The notes: generated from the letters alone by a model not told the origin. Shown: positions 44,944 through 54,314, numbered from the stretch's first letter. The stretch: DNA of 64,000 nt from Albibeggiatoa sp964388965 (GCA_964388965.1 CAYMCP010000003.1:14953-78952), one strand, 5' to 3'. Program-made: numbers and translations.

Positions 44944-46189
44944 AGCGTAATGCTTCCGCAGGTTGTGTGGCGGAGGCACGCCAAGCAGGGTAAATCGTGG
45001 CAAAAAAGCTGATAATTAGTGAAGTTGAGACAATTTTATGCACATCTCCCCAATGTAAATCAGATGGTAAATCACTGATATAGTAGACATCAGAAGGTAA
45101 AAATTGCATGTTAAAAAGGCGTTCAATCGCAGGGACTATAGTTTCTACATTCAACGCTAAACTAATGCCGCCTACCAGCCCAAGTAATGTTCCAAAAATA
45201 CCAATAAGTGTGCCTTGCACCATAAATGTAAGCATAATACTGTTAGGTGTCATGCCTAAAGTACGCAAAATCGCAATGTCTGCTTGCTTATCGGTGACAA
45301 CCATAATTAAAGTTGACACAATATTAAACGCAGCAACCGCGACAATCAGAGTTAAAATGACAAACATGACACGCTTTTCCATTGCAATGGCTTTAAAAAA
45401 GTTAGCGTGGCGATGCGTCCAATCTCGACTAATGTAACCAAGTGGCAATGTAGCTTGAATTTGTCGTGAAAAAGACATTGCTAAATCCATGTGCGTGAGT
45501 TTTAGATTTAAACCATGTACATGTCCTGCGGGTAGGCGTAATAATTTGGCGGCATCATCAAGATGTAGTAATACATAACCGCTATCATATTCGTGCATTC
45601 CGATTTTAAAAATTCCCTTTACTGTCATGCGTTTCATACGCGGAAACACGCCTACAGGTGTCACAGAGGTTTGCGGTACGACAACGGTAATCTTATCGCC
45701 TACGTCTACGTGTAGCGAGTATGCCAACTCATAACCAATGACAATACCAAATTCATCTGCTTGTAAATCGTGAATACTGCCTTTGTGCATTTTTTGTTCA
45801 ACTTGTGATACTGACATTTCTAGTGTTGGATCAATACCATGTAAAATTGTACCGTATACATTTTGACTGTGTGTAATCATCGCTTGTGCTTCAATTGTTG
45901 GTGCGATACCTGTGACTGGTGGATATTGTTTTAGCTGAGTTAGTAATGATGACCAATCAGCGATACTGTCTTGATAAAAAGAACGTACCATTACATGAGA
46001 AGACATACCTAGCATACGTCCACGCAATTCTTTTTCAAAGCCATTCATGACGGAAATGACTGTAATTAAAGCGGTTACGCCCAAAGCGATACCTAAAATA
46101 GATGTCAATGAAATGAAAGAGATAAAATGGTTACGGCGTTTAGCACGGGTGTAACGCAAACCGATAAAAAAGGGCAGGGGTCTATACAT
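44936..46189 (-). CDS. lolC: Lipoprotein-releasing ABC transporter permease LolC/E
   Basis: A 417-residue MacB/FtsX-type permease: an N-terminal helix (about 25-50) with the motif RYTRAKRRNHFISFISLTS, a large periplasmic domain, then three C-terminal helices (about 270-400). LGVTALITVISVMNGFEKELR is the Lol permease signature. Only one permease gene accompanies lolD, so the transporter may be of the LolF type, with a single permease serving both C and E roles. The next gene upstream is murB, 40 bases away on the same strand. Confidence 0.92.
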   Translation of the reverse strand: MYRPLPFFIGLRYTRAKRRNHFISFISLTSILGIALGVTALITVISVMNGFEKELRGRMLGMSSHVMVRSFYQDSIADWSSLLTQLKQYPPVTGIAPTIEAQAMITHSQNVYGTILHGIDPTLEMSVSQVEQKMHKGSIHDLQADEFGIVIGYELAYSLHVDVGDKITVVVPQTSVTPVGVFPRMKRMTVKGIFKIGMHEYDSGYVLLHLDDAAKLLRLPAGHVHGLNLKLTHMDLAMSFSRQIQATLPLGYISRDWTHRHANFFKAIAMEKRVMFVILTLIVAVAAFNIVSTLIMVVTDKQADIAILRTLGMTPNSIMLTFMVQGTLIGIFGTLLGLVGGISLALNVETIVPAIERLFNMQFLPSDVYYISDLPSDLHWGDVHKIVSTSLIISFFATIYPAWRASATQPAEALRYE

Positions 46190-46229
46190 AGGTGAGCAAC
46201 TTTAACAATCCAAATTAGAGTTAAATTTT

Positions 46230-47138
46230 TTATTCAATATCTCCGACAATTTTAACTTCATAGACGAGTTGAATGCCAGTATTGTCAAAAACGGTTTGTT
46301 GTACAAAATTAATTAAACTTTCAATATCTTGTGCAGTCGCATGATCTTGATTAATAATAAAATTTGCATGTTTTTCTGATACACACGCGCCGCCTATTTT
46401 ATAGCCCTTTAGCCCTTGTGCTTCAATTAGTCGTGCAGCGTAATCATTTGGTGGATTACGGAATACAGAACCGCAACTTGGTAAACCAATTGGTTGGCTT
46501 TCATTGCGTTTTTGCATAAGTGTTTTAATGCGTTGTTGCGCGCTATCGTCAGTTTGCGGTGATAATTTTAGTTTTGCGGAAACAAACCATTCATTTTGCA
46601 AACCTTTAACTTGACGATACTCAATATCAAATGACTGTGGATAACGCTTATAGAGTTGTCCTTGATAATTAAGGGTTGTGACGCTTTCAACCAATGCCCA
46701 AGTTTCACCACCCCAAGCACCTGCATTCATCGCCAACGCGCCACCCATTGTACCGGGGATACCCGCTAGAAATTCCGCACCAGTGAGTTGTTCTTTAACC
46801 GAAAACCGCGCTATTTTAGCACAGCTTACACCAGCTTCAACGTAAAGACGAGTGCCATCTAGTTTACTGATTTGATTTAATAAACCGGAAGTCAGGATTG
46901 TGACACCACGAATACCACCATCGCGCACCAATAAATTACTACCTAAACCTAGCCAAAAAATAGGCGTACTTTCAGGAATACGTTGAATAAATTGAGTTAC
47001 ATCACCTAAATGGGCAGGTTTATATAACCAATCAGCACAGCCTCCAACCCGCCAAGTAGTATATTTTGACATGGGTTCATTGGCAAGTAACTCGCCTTGT
47101 AGACCATGAATTTTAAAAGGGGGTTGGTTTTGTAACAT
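46230..47138 (-). CDS. murB: UDP-N-acetylenolpyruvoylglucosamine reductase
   Basis: A cytoplasmic flavoenzyme that makes UDP-MurNAc in the second committed step of peptidoglycan synthesis. FAD-binding segments TWRVGGCADW, GLGSNLLVRDGGIRG and IPGTMGGALAMNAGA are present, and the catalytic Ser sits in SCGSVFRNP. The 302-residue length and lack of the Tyr-loop of E. coli MurB indicate type II. Likely first in a transcript with lolC and lolD. Confidence 0.95.
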   Translation of the reverse strand: MLQNQPPFKIHGLQGELLANEPMSKYTTWRVGGCADWLYKPAHLGDVTQFIQRIPESTPIFWLGLGSNLLVRDGGIRGVTILTSGLLNQISKLDGTRLYVEAGVSCAKIARFSVKEQLTGAEFLAGIPGTMGGALAMNAGAWGGETWALVESVTTLNYQGQLYKRYPQSFDIEYRQVKGLQNEWFVSAKLKLSPQTDDSAQQRIKTLMQKRNESQPIGLPSCGSVFRNPPNDYAARLIEAQGLKGYKIGGACVSEKHANFIINQDHATAQDIESLINFVQQTVFDNTGIQLVYEVKIVGDIE

Positions 47139-47148
47139 AGGATAGATT

Positions 47149-47238
47149 TTAGGAAAATGTTGAAAGTAATTTTTTACTATAATGATCTATATACTCTTTT
47201 GCGTAATCACGTTTAAAATCTTCTACTGTGTAAGGCAT
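47149..47238 (-). pseudogene. Truncated third copy of the repeated C-terminal module
   Basis: The frame begins MPYTVEDFKRDYAKEYIDHY and runs nine unrelated residues (SKKLLSTFS) to a stop. The duplicated DNA ends near 47179. Its ATG overlaps the preceding stop (TAATG). A partial copy left by tandem duplication, probably with no function. Confidence 0.7.
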
Positions 47239-47489
47239 TAATTTATTTCTGATTTTAGTTGCTCAAACAAAAACTGTCTAATTTCTGGTGGCAAGTCGGG
47301 CTTATTCACAAGACTATCTAACAGTTCTTTAGCAGACAAATCTTTTATTCGCTCCTCTGGAGACAAATCTTTTATTCGCTCCTCTGGAGAATATTTGCTT
47401 AAAACAACCTCCGGGGGCAATATACGCAAATAATGATCTATATACTCTTTTGCGTAATCACGTTTAAAATCTTCTACTGTGTAAGGCAT
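47238..47489 (-). CDS. Free-standing duplicate of a repeat-gene C-terminal module
   Basis: 83 residues: MPYTVEDFKRDYAKEYIDHY, then LRILPPEVVLSKYSPEERIK, two SPEERIKDL-type units, and a tail DLPPEIRQFLFEQLKSEIN. It is identical to the end of the larger frame upstream. Each 251-base unit ends in TAATG, so a ribosome finishing one copy could restart on the next. It may be translated by coupling, or may simply be debris from duplication. Confidence 0.5.
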   Translation of the reverse strand: MPYTVEDFKRDYAKEYIDHYLRILPPEVVLSKYSPEERIKDLSPEERIKDLSAKELLDSLVNKPDLPPEIRQFLFEQLKSEIN

Positions 47490-47735
47490 TAATTTATTTC
47501 TGATTTTAGTTGCTCAAACAAAAACTGTCTAATTTCTGGTGGCAAGTCGGGCTTATTCACAAGACTATCTAACAGTTCTTTAGCAGACAAATCTTTTATT
47601 CGCTCCTCTGGAGACAAATCTTTTATTCGCTCCTCTGGAGAATATTTGCTTAAAACAACCTCCGGGGGCAATATACGCAAATAATGATCTATATACTCTT
47701 TTGCGTAATCACGTTTAAAATCTTCTACTGTGTAA
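47489..47735 (-). CDS. Partial duplicate module, 5' end lost in the assembly gap
   Basis: The sequence from YTVEDFKRDYAKEYID to EQLKSEIN is the same as the downstream copy. The initiating Met-Pro would lie inside the N run. The apparent in-frame link across the gap to the larger frame means nothing, because the 100 N are a placeholder. Most likely a further TAATG-linked copy. Confidence 0.5.
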
Positions 47736-47835
47736 NNNNNNNNNNNNNNNNNNNNNNNNNNNNNNNNNNNNNNNNNNNNNNNNNNNNNNNNNNNNNNNNN
47801 NNNNNNNNNNNNNNNNNNNNNNNNNNNNNNNNNNN
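47736..47835. other. Assembly gap of 100 N
   Basis: Exactly 100 unknown bases within a tandem repeat array, the usual placeholder for a gap of unknown size where short reads could not resolve copies. Confidence 0.99.
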
Positions 47836-48628
47836 ACAAATCTTTTATTCGCTCCTCTGGAGACAAATCTTTTATTCGCTCCTCTGGAGACAAATCTTTT
47901 ATTCGCTCCTCTGGAGAATATTTGCTTAAAACAACCTCCGGGGGCAATATACGCAAATAATGATCTATATACTCTTTTGCGTAATCACGTTTAAAATCTT
48001 CCACTGTGTAAGGCATAGCAATCCCCGTTATTTGATAAAGTTGATACAATTGCCTAAAAGCAGCTTTGTCATAGTCTGAATGCCAAGCGTAGTGCATGTC
48101 ACCATAAACAAAACCTTGAGCTTTACCACTGAATAATTGCCACACTGCATTTTTTGGTGTTTGCGGCATCACGCTCAAAACAATAATGCGTATTTGTCGT
48201 GTTCCCCACGTTAGCTCAAATACGCCCTGTTGTATTTCCTCAAACTTTACCCCAATGCTACTAAAAAGTTTACTGGGATAGCGAGTCGTGACAGCATAAA
48301 GCCGAAATAAATCCTCCGATACTAAACCATCTAGCGATAAACTCATTTGCTTTCTGTAATTGACATAGTGTCCAATTAACTCCTCAATCGCCCAATTGTC
48401 CAGCGACTCATGCAAAGATTTATAGGTGATAAGATTATGTTCAAGTAAGTCCTCCAAACCTGCGGGTAATTGCTCAGTTAAAGGCTCCCCCGTCGTTTGC
48501 TTGATAATTACAACATCTAAATACTGCTGTTTTAATGATAATTCTTTTTCTAATTCCACTATGTAGTTAGAATTGGTAAAAAAATCAGTCAAAATTAAAC
48601 CAAACAAGCGATGCCAGCTAATTACCAT
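47836..48628 (-). CDS. Repeat protein, Rpn/PD-(D/E)XK-like, 3' end in gap
   Basis: The N-terminal 200 residues begin MVISWHRLFGLILTDFFTNS. They contain VELEKELSLKQQYLDVVII and LITYKSLHESLDNWAIEELI, a pattern that looks like a PD-(D/E)XK nuclease-like core of the kind common in filamentous sulfur bacteria (related to Rpn/COG5464). I am not certain of that. The C-terminal part has the module MPYTVEDFKRDYAKEY and SPEERIKDL repeats, and then runs into the N gap. SPEER-type repeats are typical of these multi-copy families. Confidence 0.55.
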
Positions 48629-48703
48629 ACTTTATCCAAGTTTTATCTACCTGCATGTAATCTACCTGCATGTAAAACGCCGTCCCTCAAAACAAGAAGA
48701 ATA

Positions 48704-50188
48704 TCAATTAACAGACAAAGGCATCAGCAACATAAATAAATCCATTGGCGCACCCATATCTTGATCATTTAATGTCAGCTTGTTGTCTACAATCACAGCA
48801 GATAAAGTGTAATCGTCCCCTTTCTCGACCAGCGTTTTATCTTTGAGCAATGCTTTAATGCGGGTTTCTGCTTGTCCCTCACTACCCAAAGTAGCCGCTA
48901 AAGCTAAATTTAACAATGGCTTGGCAATTTTAAAATCAGCCTGCATTGTCATTGCCATCAACAATTCCATCATATTTTTTAATGATTTTGCTTTTTGCCC
49001 GTTGATACCTAGACTTAATCCACCTACTAAATTGCCTTTATCCGTATTTAAAATAATATTTGATAAGTTTAACTCTGGACTTTTCGCTAAAAAATCAGGA
49101 GCTAATTGCATTAACTGACCAAACATTGCAAAACTTAAAATGTCTTCAGAAATTTTCCCATTGTTTAATTGATTTTGTAAATCACGCATAGTTTGCTGCA
49201 ATTGAGCCGTTGCAGGCGCGTCTAAATTGTCTAAAGCAGCCTCTATTTTATGATTTAAAATCAATGCCTCGCCGATAATTGCTTCAGATAACTTCCACTT
49301 TTCAATGGATAAACGAGAAGTAAAACTAACGGTTTCGTTTCGTTCTTCACCACCAAATTTGATCTTGAGTAAATTCAATTCTGAGGCAGTTTGTCCACCA
49401 ATCCCTAAATTGACACTGCCTACACTCAATTCACCCTGACTGATCTCAACTTGAGAAGCTGTTTTTTGTACAGCCGTTTTTAATGCTAAATCTGCTAAAA
49501 TTAATTTAGACATTTCATCTTCAAATACTAGCAAAGGTAAATTACTGGTCATTTTTATAGGTAATAAATCTTTATCTAAATCGGCAACAAAGGTTAAACG
49601 CCCCAATTTCATGCTGAACGCATTTTTTTCAGTAATCTCTAAACCTGAAAAAGTAAGATCGGTTTTAATTTGCTCAAATGTCGCGGGATAGGAAAATTGA
49701 CCTTCCAAACCTTGCCAATCAATAGAAACCTCGCCACCATTTTCATCTTCGGGTACAGTGTGTTGATACTTGGGCACATCAAACTCAGTTTTACCTTTTC
49801 CTTCTTTGCTGATAAAGGTGTCTAATACTAATGCAGGCGCATCTTTTAATTCTTTATCTAAGCGTTCTGAAAAAATTGGCGTAACAGTTGTTTTTAAATT
49901 CAAAGGTTTATTTTGTTCCCAGAATTTAGCAATGTCTGTCTTTAACGTGTGCAATAACACCAAAGGGTCTGCTTTAACTTGCGTACCTTCTGAAGTTTTG
50001 GTATCAGCTAGTTGATGACGTACAATAAAGCCTTGTAATTGCGCTTCTTCCTGTTGTGAAACGGTACTTTCTTTCGTCGCAGATTCTTCTATTACAGTTT
50101 CTTGCGGTGCAATTCCGTCCGTTGCAAAGGCTGCGATTGGAACTGTAAAGCAATATGCTAAAGTTGTTAAAAATAAAATTTTTTTCAT
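48704..50188 (-). CDS. DUF945 (YdgA-like) periplasmic protein
   Basis: A 494-residue secreted protein: signal peptide about 1-22 (MKKILFLTTLAYCFTVPIAA), a Glu/Thr-rich stretch, then a long beta-rich region of amphipathic repeats such as LTFSGLEITEKNAFSMKLG and LNLLKIKFGGEERNE. This matches the DUF945 family of E. coli YdgA, which resembles AsmA-like lipid-path proteins. The exact role is unknown. It ends with KLTLNDQDMGAPMDLFMLL, the usual DUF945 C-terminal pattern. Confidence 0.8.
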   Translation of the reverse strand: MKKILFLTTLAYCFTVPIAAFATDGIAPQETVIEESATKESTVSQQEEAQLQGFIVRHQLADTKTSEGTQVKADPLVLLHTLKTDIAKFWEQNKPLNLKTTVTPIFSERLDKELKDAPALVLDTFISKEGKGKTEFDVPKYQHTVPEDENGGEVSIDWQGLEGQFSYPATFEQIKTDLTFSGLEITEKNAFSMKLGRLTFVADLDKDLLPIKMTSNLPLLVFEDEMSKLILADLALKTAVQKTASQVEISQGELSVGSVNLGIGGQTASELNLLKIKFGGEERNETVSFTSRLSIEKWKLSEAIIGEALILNHKIEAALDNLDAPATAQLQQTMRDLQNQLNNGKISEDILSFAMFGQLMQLAPDFLAKSPELNLSNIILNTDKGNLVGGLSLGINGQKAKSLKNMMELLMAMTMQADFKIAKPLLNLALAATLGSEGQAETRIKALLKDKTLVEKGDDYTLSAVIVDNKLTLNDQDMGAPMDLFMLLMPLSVN

Positions 50189-50214
50189 CTCAAATCCTTA
50201 TCTGTGGGAAAGAA

Positions 50215-50943
50215 TTATACTTGTGCGTTTTTAACGATAATTGCATTTGTAATCCAACCTAATACTTCCTCGTTGAGATTACCATTTTTAGTAACAAATA
50301 CATCTTTACAATCAGGTATTTGACCCATTACTGTTCTTGCATCAGCTAGGGTGCTGTTCTCGGAGACTATACCAAAGTTGGATTCTAAATTAGCATATTC
50401 ATTAAGCATATCTTGTAAGGTAAGTGCAGATAAATCTGTCGCTGGATAACGCCGTAATCTTTGAGCCATATAGTGGTCTATATCGCTACGATGAATCAAA
50501 AATTCAATTTGATCGTTATTATTTAAAATTGGTAAACGACTCCACTCACCACCATCTAACTCATCTAATACATCAACTAACATTAGTCCTGCGAGCGGTG
50601 ATTTTTTATAGAACATTTGATCACGTTTAATCATTTGATCTTTTACTGGGGTAGATTTAAGTTTTTCTTGTGGTGTCATATTGCGTGCCATTTCGGAGAC
50701 GCTGCGGGTTGCTGCTTCAAAATTGTCTTTAGAAAAGTAATACGCTAATACCGTACCGATCCAACTGCCCATTAGTGGCAACACAGCAGTAAAAACCATA
50801 TTGATATTTGCACCACTTTCATCTTTCATAATGACAATCAAAGATAAAATGATGACCCCTATGATAGAAGTGAGCGTAATGCCAATCGCTAGGGTGTCGC
50901 GTAAACTTTGGCTTCTTCTAGCCTGATTCTCGTCGTATGCCAT
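50215..50943 (-). CDS. Two-helix membrane protein with CBS-like C-terminal domain
   Basis: 242 residues. Two membrane helices (about 18-42 and 50-68), then a cytoplasmic part with VKDQMIKRDQMFYKKSPLAG and RLPILNNNDQIEFLIHRSDI, resembling the two halves of a CBS pair. NGNLNEEVLGWITNAIIVK closes the second. It probably senses a nucleotide next to the membrane. It lies 26 bases upstream of the DUF945 gene on the same strand, so the two may be cotranscribed. No characterised homologue recognised. Confidence 0.65.
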   Translation of the reverse strand: MAYDENQARRSQSLRDTLAIGITLTSIIGVIILSLIVIMKDESGANINMVFTAVLPLMGSWIGTVLAYYFSKDNFEAATRSVSEMARNMTPQEKLKSTPVKDQMIKRDQMFYKKSPLAGLMLVDVLDELDGGEWSRLPILNNNDQIEFLIHRSDIDHYMAQRLRRYPATDLSALTLQDMLNEYANLESNFGIVSENSTLADARTVMGQIPDCKDVFVTKNGNLNEEVLGWITNAIIVKNAQV

Positions 50944-51675
50944 AACTCTTGAGTCTCTTAATGATTTAGTGGGCTTATAGGGGAAAACGATTCATAATCT
51001 TAATGATAATTGACAGAAGTGCAGTCATGCACTCAGGTATTTTAACCTTATGCGTTTCGGCTAAAACCGTTTCCTGCTTCTTCGTCGAAACCAACATCCT
51101 AACTTGTAGGCTAACACATTCAACACGCCAGTGAAATCGGCTTGTTTGACGTATCTACATTTAATATAGTCAAACTTAGTCTGTACCAAACGATTGTCTT
51201 TGCTTCAGAATCGATAATTTATTTTACAATCGAAACAGGTTTAAAGCCAGCACTTTGTTCCGCACAAACAGGGCAATCACATTAAAATTTTTAGCTGTTT
51301 AAAATCAAATGGTGTGGAATTTATTCTGCGGGTAGAGCTGATTTTTAAAAACCGCAAATGCAACCATTTAAAAAATTGTAGAACTGGTCAGCCCTAAAAA
51401 TGTAACTTTAGAGATAGATACAGTGTCTGAAATGGGACAAAATATTTTTATTAAGCACATCGCTAAAACAAGTTTGTATGCTTATAACCCATTTTATGCG
51501 AAATTTACGCGAAGAGTCTATAAATAAAAATAATAGGAATACCATTTGCCTATAAAAAAATACCTTAAAGCTTATAACGGTTATTCTACACATTGATAGA
51601 TTAGGAGTTGTCCTCAATTATCCGAATAACCAATAAAAATACTAAGCATATTTTCATCTACGAAGGTTATATTTT
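50944..51675. other. Intergenic region with gene debris
   Basis: A 732-base divergent region. It contains a 47-codon remnant at 51061-51204 on the minus strand, a palindromic GTGTGGAATTTATTCTGCGG (about 51313-51332) of the dispersed AT-rich family, and AT-rich sequence with no clear gene. A 69-codon minus-strand frame at 51408-51617 is not convincing. Promoters for both flanking genes must lie at its ends. Confidence 0.5.
51061..51204 (-). pseudogene. Orphan C-terminal gene fragment, possibly transposase
   Basis: An open stretch without a start codon encodes DNRLVQTKFDYIKCRYVKQA, then DFTGVLNVLAYKLGCWF and a basic end RRRSRKRF. It reads like a natural protein tail, basic as in transposases, but I cannot name the family. 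A stop immediately upstream in frame shows it is a remnant. Confidence 0.35.
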
Positions 51676-52125
51676 ATGAGTGAACATGTTGAGAATGAAT
51701 TAACTCAGACGTTGAATAAGGTATCACGGGAATATCGCATTGCCATGAGTGAATTTAATGACGCTACTAAACGTCGAGAGCAGTTTAGTTTGCGTGCAGA
51801 GCGTAGAACGGATTATTGGCTACGTTTAGGTATGACAGGTTTATTCATAGTAATGATTTTACTACTGATTTCAATGTACATATTAGTGCGGCATACCCAG
51901 AGTATATCCGAGCAAATGCAACTTATGAATCAGCACTTTAGCGAAATACACCATTCGACACTTCCGTCTCAACAATCAGATTACGTTTCGACATTGAAAT
52001 CCATTGAACTTGAGCTAAAATCCCTTAATAATAACATGGCTAAAGTCAGTAATGAGTTAACATCCATTGCGAAAAAAACGCAAAATTCACAACAATATAC
52101 ACATCCTTATTACCCATATCGTTAA
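51676..52125 (+). CDS. Single-pass membrane coiled-coil protein
   Basis: 149 residues: a helical, charged N-terminus (about 1-48) predicted as coiled coil, one transmembrane helix (about 50-71), then a second coiled coil (about 72-138, heptads such as SIELELKSLNNNMAKVSNEL) and a Tyr-rich tail. GAAGG precedes the ATG. The BLUF gene starts 14 bases after the stop, so the two are cotranscribed. It could anchor or relay the photoreceptor signal, which is inference. No named family. Confidence 0.65.
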   Translation: MSEHVENELTQTLNKVSREYRIAMSEFNDATKRREQFSLRAERRTDYWLRLGMTGLFIVMILLLISMYILVRHTQSISEQMQLMNQHFSEIHHSTLPSQQSDYVSTLKSIELELKSLNNNMAKVSNELTSIAKKTQNSQQYTHPYYPYR

Positions 52126-52139
52126 CAGGAGAATTCATC

Positions 52140-52631
52140 ATGTCAGAATTGTATCTTTCACGTTTGTATTACGCGAGCGAAGCCACAGACCAGTATTCAC
52201 CTATGGAAATTGGCAACATTTTAGAATCTTGTCGACAACATAATCCTCCGCTAGATGTTACGGGCGTGTTATTTTTGGGTAATGGTTATTTTTTTCAATG
52301 TTTAGAAGGACCTAGAAAGAATGTCAATCAAATATACAGAAACATTACCGGTGATCAACGCCACAAACAGGTTGAATTGTTGGAGTTCAAAGAGGTAGGC
52401 GAGCGTTTGTTTTCTGAATGGAGTATGAAATATATTCGTTCAACACAAGTCGTTGAGAAAATTTTGAAAGAAACTGGGGCGAAAACGTTTAATCCTTACG
52501 AGCTTGATAGCTATACAATTAATCTTATCGCAGAGGCATTCAGCAATTACCACGATCATGAGGGTAGCGGTACTGCACCACAGGCGCACGCGAAACAGAA
52601 AAAAAGTTTATTTGGTTTCCTGAAAAAATAA
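52140..52631 (+). CDS. BLUF-domain blue-light photoreceptor
   Basis: A short FAD-binding photoreceptor of 163 residues. BLUF residues are in place: Y11 in YYAS, N35, Q53 in FFQCLEG, and W94/M96 in WSM, equivalent to Tyr21, Asn45, Gln63, Trp104 and Met106 of AppA. After about residue 100 a helical C-terminal extension ends in a Lys-rich LFGFLKK. No enzymatic output domain is attached, so it must signal by protein contact, perhaps with the membrane protein encoded 14 bases upstream. AGGAG precedes the ATG. Blue-light avoidance is known in Beggiatoa, and this is a candidate sensor. Confidence 0.93.
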   Translation: MSELYLSRLYYASEATDQYSPMEIGNILESCRQHNPPLDVTGVLFLGNGYFFQCLEGPRKNVNQIYRNITGDQRHKQVELLEFKEVGERLFSEWSMKYIRSTQVVEKILKETGAKTFNPYELDSYTINLIAEAFSNYHDHEGSGTAPQAHAKQKKSLFGFLKK

Positions 52632-52665
52632 AATCTACTGCCTCTAATGAGGAATTGAAGTTATT

Positions 52666-53433
52666 ATGCGTATTATTACCGTTAATGTTAATGGCATTCG
52701 TGCGGCTGCAAAAAAGGGTTTTTTCGATTGGTTAATGCAGCAACAAGCTGATTTTGTATGTATTCAGGAAACGAGGGCACAAATAGAGCAATTATCCGAT
52801 ACCATATTTCATCCGCAAGGTTTCCACTGTTTTTATCACGATGCGCAGAAAAAAGGTTATAGTGGTGTTGCATTATATTCGCGTTATGTGCCGCAGCAGG
52901 TTAAATATGGTATTGGCTGGGGAGAGGTAGATTATGAGGGACGTTATTTAGAAACGCAATTTAATGATTTAAGTATTGTATCGCTATATTTACATTCAGG
53001 CACCGCTGGTACTGAGCGACAAAATGTAAAGTACCAGTTTATGGACAAATTTTTACCTTATCTAAAAACCCGACGGGAGGAAAAGTTAATTATCTGCGGC
53101 GATTGGAATATTGCACATAAGCAAATTGATTTGAAAAATTGGCGGTCAAATCAAAATCATTCTGGCTTTTTGCCCGAAGAACGTGCATGGATGGATAAAT
53201 TAGTGAATGAGACGGGTTACGTGGATGCGTTTCGACAGGTAAATCAACAGCCTGAGCAATATACTTGGTGGTCAAATCGAGGGCAAGCTTGGGCAAATAA
53301 CACCGGTTGGCGGATTGATTATCAAATTATTACCGAGTCGTTACGCAAAACGGTACAAAGTGCAAGTATTTATAAAGAGCAACGTTTTTCTGATCACGCG
53401 CCTTTGATAATTGACTATGAATTTTCCGTTTAA
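52666..53433 (+). CDS. xthA: Exodeoxyribonuclease III
   Basis: An AP endonuclease/3'-5' exonuclease of base-excision repair, 255 residues. The motifs are MRIITVNVNGIRAA, CIQETR (metal-binding Glu), GDWNIAH, and SDHAPLIIDYE with the catalytic His. Complete. It lies 34 bases after the BLUF gene on the same strand and may be cotranscribed, which would link DNA repair to light sensing. Confidence 0.95.
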   Translation: MRIITVNVNGIRAAAKKGFFDWLMQQQADFVCIQETRAQIEQLSDTIFHPQGFHCFYHDAQKKGYSGVALYSRYVPQQVKYGIGWGEVDYEGRYLETQFNDLSIVSLYLHSGTAGTERQNVKYQFMDKFLPYLKTRREEKLIICGDWNIAHKQIDLKNWRSNQNHSGFLPEERAWMDKLVNETGYVDAFRQVNQQPEQYTWWSNRGQAWANNTGWRIDYQIITESLRKTVQSASIYKEQRFSDHAPLIIDYEFSV

Positions 53434-53613
53434 CAATGTGATAGATACTGTAAAATTCATCTTGTCATACGACTAAGCCACTGGCTATGAAAAATTACAA
53501 AAAATAGTTTTAACAATTACAACTGATTAATTTTAAAAAAGTTTAAATTGAAAATGTAATATTTTGATAGTTTGTAGGCTTAATCGCAAATAAAATTTTT
53601 AGAAAACAATAAA

Positions 53614-53826
53614 CTAGCTAATTGCTTTTTCACAATCTGCGATTAGTTCATCTAAAAGCTGTACGCTAGATTTGGCTTCTGCCTTGATTTCTAACAAAAA
53701 ATCTAATTCGCTCTTAGATACTTTATTATCCGCAAAAATCTGCTCACGCAATATAGTGACTTCTTTTTGGCTAATATGCCCGTCGCTCAAAGCAAATGCT
53801 TTTGCTACTTTACGCCATTCTGCCAT
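53614..53826 (-). CDS. Small TerB-like helical protein
   Basis: 70 residues: MAEWRKVAKAFALSDGHISQ, then a helix and SKSELDFLLEIKAEAKSSVQ. The LSDGHISQKEV segment resembles the acidic loop of TerB-like domains. AAGGAGT precedes the ATG, which supports expression. The function is unknown. A second TerB-like gene lies at 56343. Confidence 0.6.
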   Translation of the reverse strand: MAEWRKVAKAFALSDGHISQKEVTILREQIFADNKVSKSELDFLLEIKAEAKSSVQLLDELIADCEKAIS

Positions 53827-54314
53827 TTTTTTACTCCTTCAGGTTGGATTGAAAGTAAAATTTTACTACATTGGATCAATTAGCATACAAGTTATTTTGT
53901 AATATTTTTTGATTCAAATACGACAAAATTTATTTTAATTAAATGAATTGCTATATTTTTCATGAAAGTACATGATAACATTACTCCTTCCTGCGCTATA
54001 TTGCACATGATTTGTTACCCCTACTGGATAATTTCCTCTTTGCTTCTTCCCACAACATTTGATTTCTACTTTATTATTCATAAAAAAACACTTGATAGTA
54101 TTACATCAGCAATTCTTAATTTAAGCGTAATTTAATGCTAGCAAAAGTCAACTAGGCTCAATGAGTTCATCTGATATATAATGATGCCAGTTTCTAATTT
54201 TCTTACTGGAAACAGAGCTTTCGTTTGCTATATAATCAAAACGGTTGAAAATGCCGCGCTGGTTTGAATCATATAAATTCGTTATATATTTAAAATCGCT
54301 TTTGAGGTAAAGTT
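53827..54314. other. Intergenic region upstream of ptsH
   Basis: 488 AT-rich bases. TATAAT boxes occur at 54177-54182 and 54231-54236, but neither has a good -35 at standard spacing. An inverted pair CCAGT/ACTGG lies at 54187-54209. A 62-codon minus-strand frame (54148-54336) overlaps ptsH and is not credible as a whole gene. Confidence 0.4.

Larger units (their letters stand above)
47179..48016 (-). repeat. 251-bp tandem duplications with internal 27-bp repeats
   Basis: Units starting at the phrase GTGTAAGGCAT are seen ending at 48016, 47489 and 47238, the last two exactly 251 bases apart. Within each, ACAAATCTTTTATTCGCTCC plus TCTGGAG (27 bases, encoding SPEERIKDL) is repeated two to three or more times. 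The N gap falls inside this array, so the true copy number is unknown. Confidence 0.9.

Noticed and set aside
47836..47925. Short regular repeats that could suggest a CRISPR array
   Set aside because: The 27-base units are directly adjacent without spacers and encode in-frame SPEERIKDL repeats, so this is coding tandem repetition.
47489..48628. One continuous 379-codon frame across the N gap
   Set aside because: The 100 N are a placeholder, so the frame across them is accidental. The repeat structure predicts a stop and restart inside the gap.
51408..51617. 69-codon minus-strand frame in the intergenic region before 51676
   Set aside because: Phe/Ile-rich composition expected from AT-rich non-coding DNA, with no ribosome site.
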